A stretch of 64,000 nucleotides of DNA, taken from NCBI RefSeq assembly GCF_001629735.1, contig NZ_CP015224.1, positions 2,542,001 through 2,606,000 of the forward strand. Reading direction: 5' to 3'. The translations under genes and the position numbers were made by a program. Below the pieces are notes generated by a model. The model searched no databases and was not told the DNA's origin. It was given only the letters and a program-made list of their open reading frames with translations. Positions 62,540 to 64,000 of the stretch are shown here, one piece after another. This DNA comes from Lysinibacillus sphaericus. GTDB taxonomy: Bacteria > Bacillota > Bacilli > Bacillales_A > Planococcaceae. Numbering within the stretch: position 1 is the first letter of the stretch; every line of letters begins with the position of its first letter.

Positions 62540-62815
62540 CATAAAAAAACTCGCCCCTAAAAAAGGGACGAGGACATATTCGCGGTACCACCCTAGTTAT
62601 TGCAAGGCCCAATATCCTTACAATCACTTCATTGACATAACGACTTGATAAAGCCGGCTTACCTTTACAGCATTAGGCTGGTCCCGGTAGCTGCTCACGG
62701 GCTGAATTCAAAATTGCATCGGTACGGCGTTGGCTCTCAATCTCCGGCCACACGCTCCCTGTCGTCCATTCACAATTTTTACTACTTCCCGGTCATAGCA
62801 TTTCATATTTAAACT
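62540..62815 (-). promoter_or_regulatory. T-box leader of pheST (Phe)
   Basis: The T-box AACTAGGGTGGTACCGCG is present (complement of 62581-62598), the specifier region reads GAATTCAGCC with TTC as specifier codon, and a terminator CTCGTCCC/GGGGCGAG with TTTTTTT lies at about 62550-62572. The stretch has no gene, and this leader explains it. Confidence 0.95.
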
Positions 62816-62892
62816 TACATTTTAGAGTTAATTATACAATAATAAACTGTTGCAAATCAAGGGACAACTAGCAACAAGCATGAATCACTTAA

Positions 62893-63657
62893 TTATCTCA
62901 CAAAACCATATAGAACTATACCGGTTGCAACAGCTACGTTTAGTGATTCTGCCTGACCCAAAATAGGAATGATTATATTTTGGTCTGTCATTGCTAAAAG
63001 CTGTGGCTGAATACCACTTCCTTCATTCCCCATTATAATCGCAAATGCACCAGTATGATGAATGTCGCTATAAGGCACCGCGTCTTCATCCAATGCCGTA
63101 CCAAATACAGGTACTCCTTGATCCTGTAAAAAGTCGACACATTCTGTTAATTCTTCACGTACTACAGGGATGTGGAAATGTGAGCCTTGTGCAGCTCGTA
63201 ATGTTTTAGGATTGTAGATATCGGCACAACCCTTCCCTAAAATAACAGCGTCTAACCCAGCAGCATCAGCTGTACGTATCATTGTCCCAATATTACCTGG
63301 ATCTTGAACAGCATCGATCAATAGCACTTTACGCCAAGATGTCTTCGCTTCCTCCTCTAAAACAGGCTGTTTACAAATAGCAAAAACACCTTGTGACGTT
63401 TCTGTTTCAGCAAATTCCTTCGCTACTACTGACGTCACCTCTACAATAGCGATTCCATCAATTGGCCATAGCATCGGTAAATCTACACCTTCACGCACAA
63501 TAATCTGTAGGACTTGCTCCTTATGTTTTAATGCTTCTTCTATGAGGTGAAAGCCTTCGACTATGAATTCACCTGATCGTTCCCGCTCTTTTCTTGTTGT
63601 CGCTAATTTTTTCCAATATTTCACTAACGCATTTTGCGTAGATTCGATTCTCTTCAT
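62893..63657 (-). CDS. ysgA: SpoU/TrmH-family RNA 2'-O-methyltransferase
   Basis: A 254-aa SPOUT methyltransferase. N-terminal substrate-binding domain (KLATTRKERERSGEFIVEGF), then the knotted SAM domain with DAVQDPGNIGTMIRTADAAG, MGNEGSGI and ESLNVAVATGIVLYGF. It probably methylates ribosomal or transfer RNA. Position next to pheST as in B. subtilis ysgA. It is upstream of the pheST leader. Confidence 0.93.
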   Translation of the reverse strand: MKRIESTQNALVKYWKKLATTRKERERSGEFIVEGFHLIEEALKHKEQVLQIIVREGVDLPMLWPIDGIAIVEVTSVVAKEFAETETSQGVFAICKQPVLEEEAKTSWRKVLLIDAVQDPGNIGTMIRTADAAGLDAVILGKGCADIYNPKTLRAAQGSHFHIPVVREELTECVDFLQDQGVPVFGTALDEDAVPYSDIHHTGAFAIIMGNEGSGIQPQLLAMTDQNIIIPILGQAESLNVAVATGIVLYGFVR

Positions 63658-63850
63658 TGCTACCTATTACCGCCTTTTTCCTATATATTGACCATTATTA
63701 TACCTTAGGAAATACCAAATTTCATAGCTATGTGAGAAAACTGTTATTTTTCTAAGACAAGTATAACTTTAGTACAGCTCTAATAAATCCATTATGCTAT
63801 AATCATACATATTTCTCAGTAATTTTACAGTATCAAAAAAGGGGATGCGG

Positions 63851-64000
63851 ATGAAAAAAACAATCCATGTAGTTGGTGCCATAATTGAAAATGATCGACA
63901 AGAAATTTTTTGTGCTTTAAGAAATACCCATATGGTGCTCGCTAATTATTGGGAATTCCCTGGTGGTAAAATTGAATCCGGCGAAACTCCTCAGCAAGCA
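63851..64000 (+). CDS. Nudix hydrolase (MutT-like), partial
   Basis: A frame from ATG 63851, after AAAAAAGGGGATGCGG, continues to the window edge (50 codons). MKKTIHVVGAIIENDRQEIF and WEFPGGKIESGETPQQA show the beginning of a MutT-type Nudix box (G-x5-E). It is likely a house-cleaning (d)NTP or CTP pyrophosphohydrolase. The C-terminal part lies outside the window. Confidence 0.85.
   Translation, partial: MKKTIHVVGAIIENDRQEIFCALRNTHMVLANYWEFPGGKIESGETPQQA

Overview
The window looks like chromosome of a low-GC Gram-positive bacillus, most likely Lysinibacillus or a close relative in the Planococcaceae/Bacillaceae. The basis is the gene order of the right half, which matches the Bacillus subtilis pheS to ysnB segment almost gene for gene: pheS-pheT, rnhC, zapA, cvpA, polX, mutS2, yshE, lcfA, fadR, fadB, etfB, etfA, trxA, uvrC, lysC, yslB, sdhCAB, gerE, ysmA, a MarR gene, racE, rph, rdgB, ysnB. 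Sporulation (gerE), AGGAGG-type ribosome sites, T-box and lysine riboswitches also fit. Assignment is by synteny and motif reading only; no search was run.

Region 1 (about 1-12,650, minus strand) is a compact RiPP gene cluster. It begins with three tandem small genes (52-57 aa), outside the length range of an ordinary ORF list, that encode thiopeptide/thiazolyl-peptide-type precursors with an identical Ser/Thr/Cys-rich core. Downstream lie a split LanB-type dehydratase (elimination and tRNA-glutamylation halves on separate genes), an ABC exporter (ATPase and permease), a probable leader-binding/E1-like partner, a YcaO cyclodehydratase, a tandem SagB-like protein, a second thiopeptide-type LanB-C protein that is the best candidate for the [4+2] pyridine-forming cyclase, a SagB-type azoline dehydrogenase, and an unknown protein cut by the window edge. 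Together they would cyclise Cys/Ser/Thr to azol(in)es, dehydrate other Ser/Thr, possibly macrocyclise, and export the product. No obvious self-resistance gene is visible in the window.

Region 2 (about 12,650-27,200) is an accessory zone of small secreted, lipoprotein and membrane genes mixed with debris: a secreted protein next to a nonsense-mutated gene, a double-frameshift pseudogene, a P-loop kinase pseudogene cut by an IS3-family end, an internally deleted IS150-like element, a truncated copy of an IS1182-like element, prophage remnants (amidase, integrase), and one apparently intact group II intron with a 601-aa reverse transcriptase/maturase. It stops at a tRNA-Arg(UCU) gene whose 3' end faces a decayed tyrosine integrase. 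This suggests an island integrated at that tRNA; whether the RiPP cluster belongs to it cannot be decided here.

Region 3 (27,500-31,500) holds an SDR oxidoreductase, two DUF-type proteins, a DUF2639-like small protein and SelO. Region 4 (31,500-64,000) is conserved core: nucleotide sanitation and tRNA processing (rdgB, rph), glutamate racemase, the spore regulator gerE, succinate dehydrogenase, lysine-riboswitch-controlled aspartokinase with an internal start, uvrC, trxA, a T-box-controlled amino-acid permease, the fatty-acid degradation set with FadR-like operators, DNA maintenance genes (mutS2, polX, rnhC), division (zapA) and T-box-controlled pheST. One internally deleted IS1182-like element lies between rnhC and pheT.
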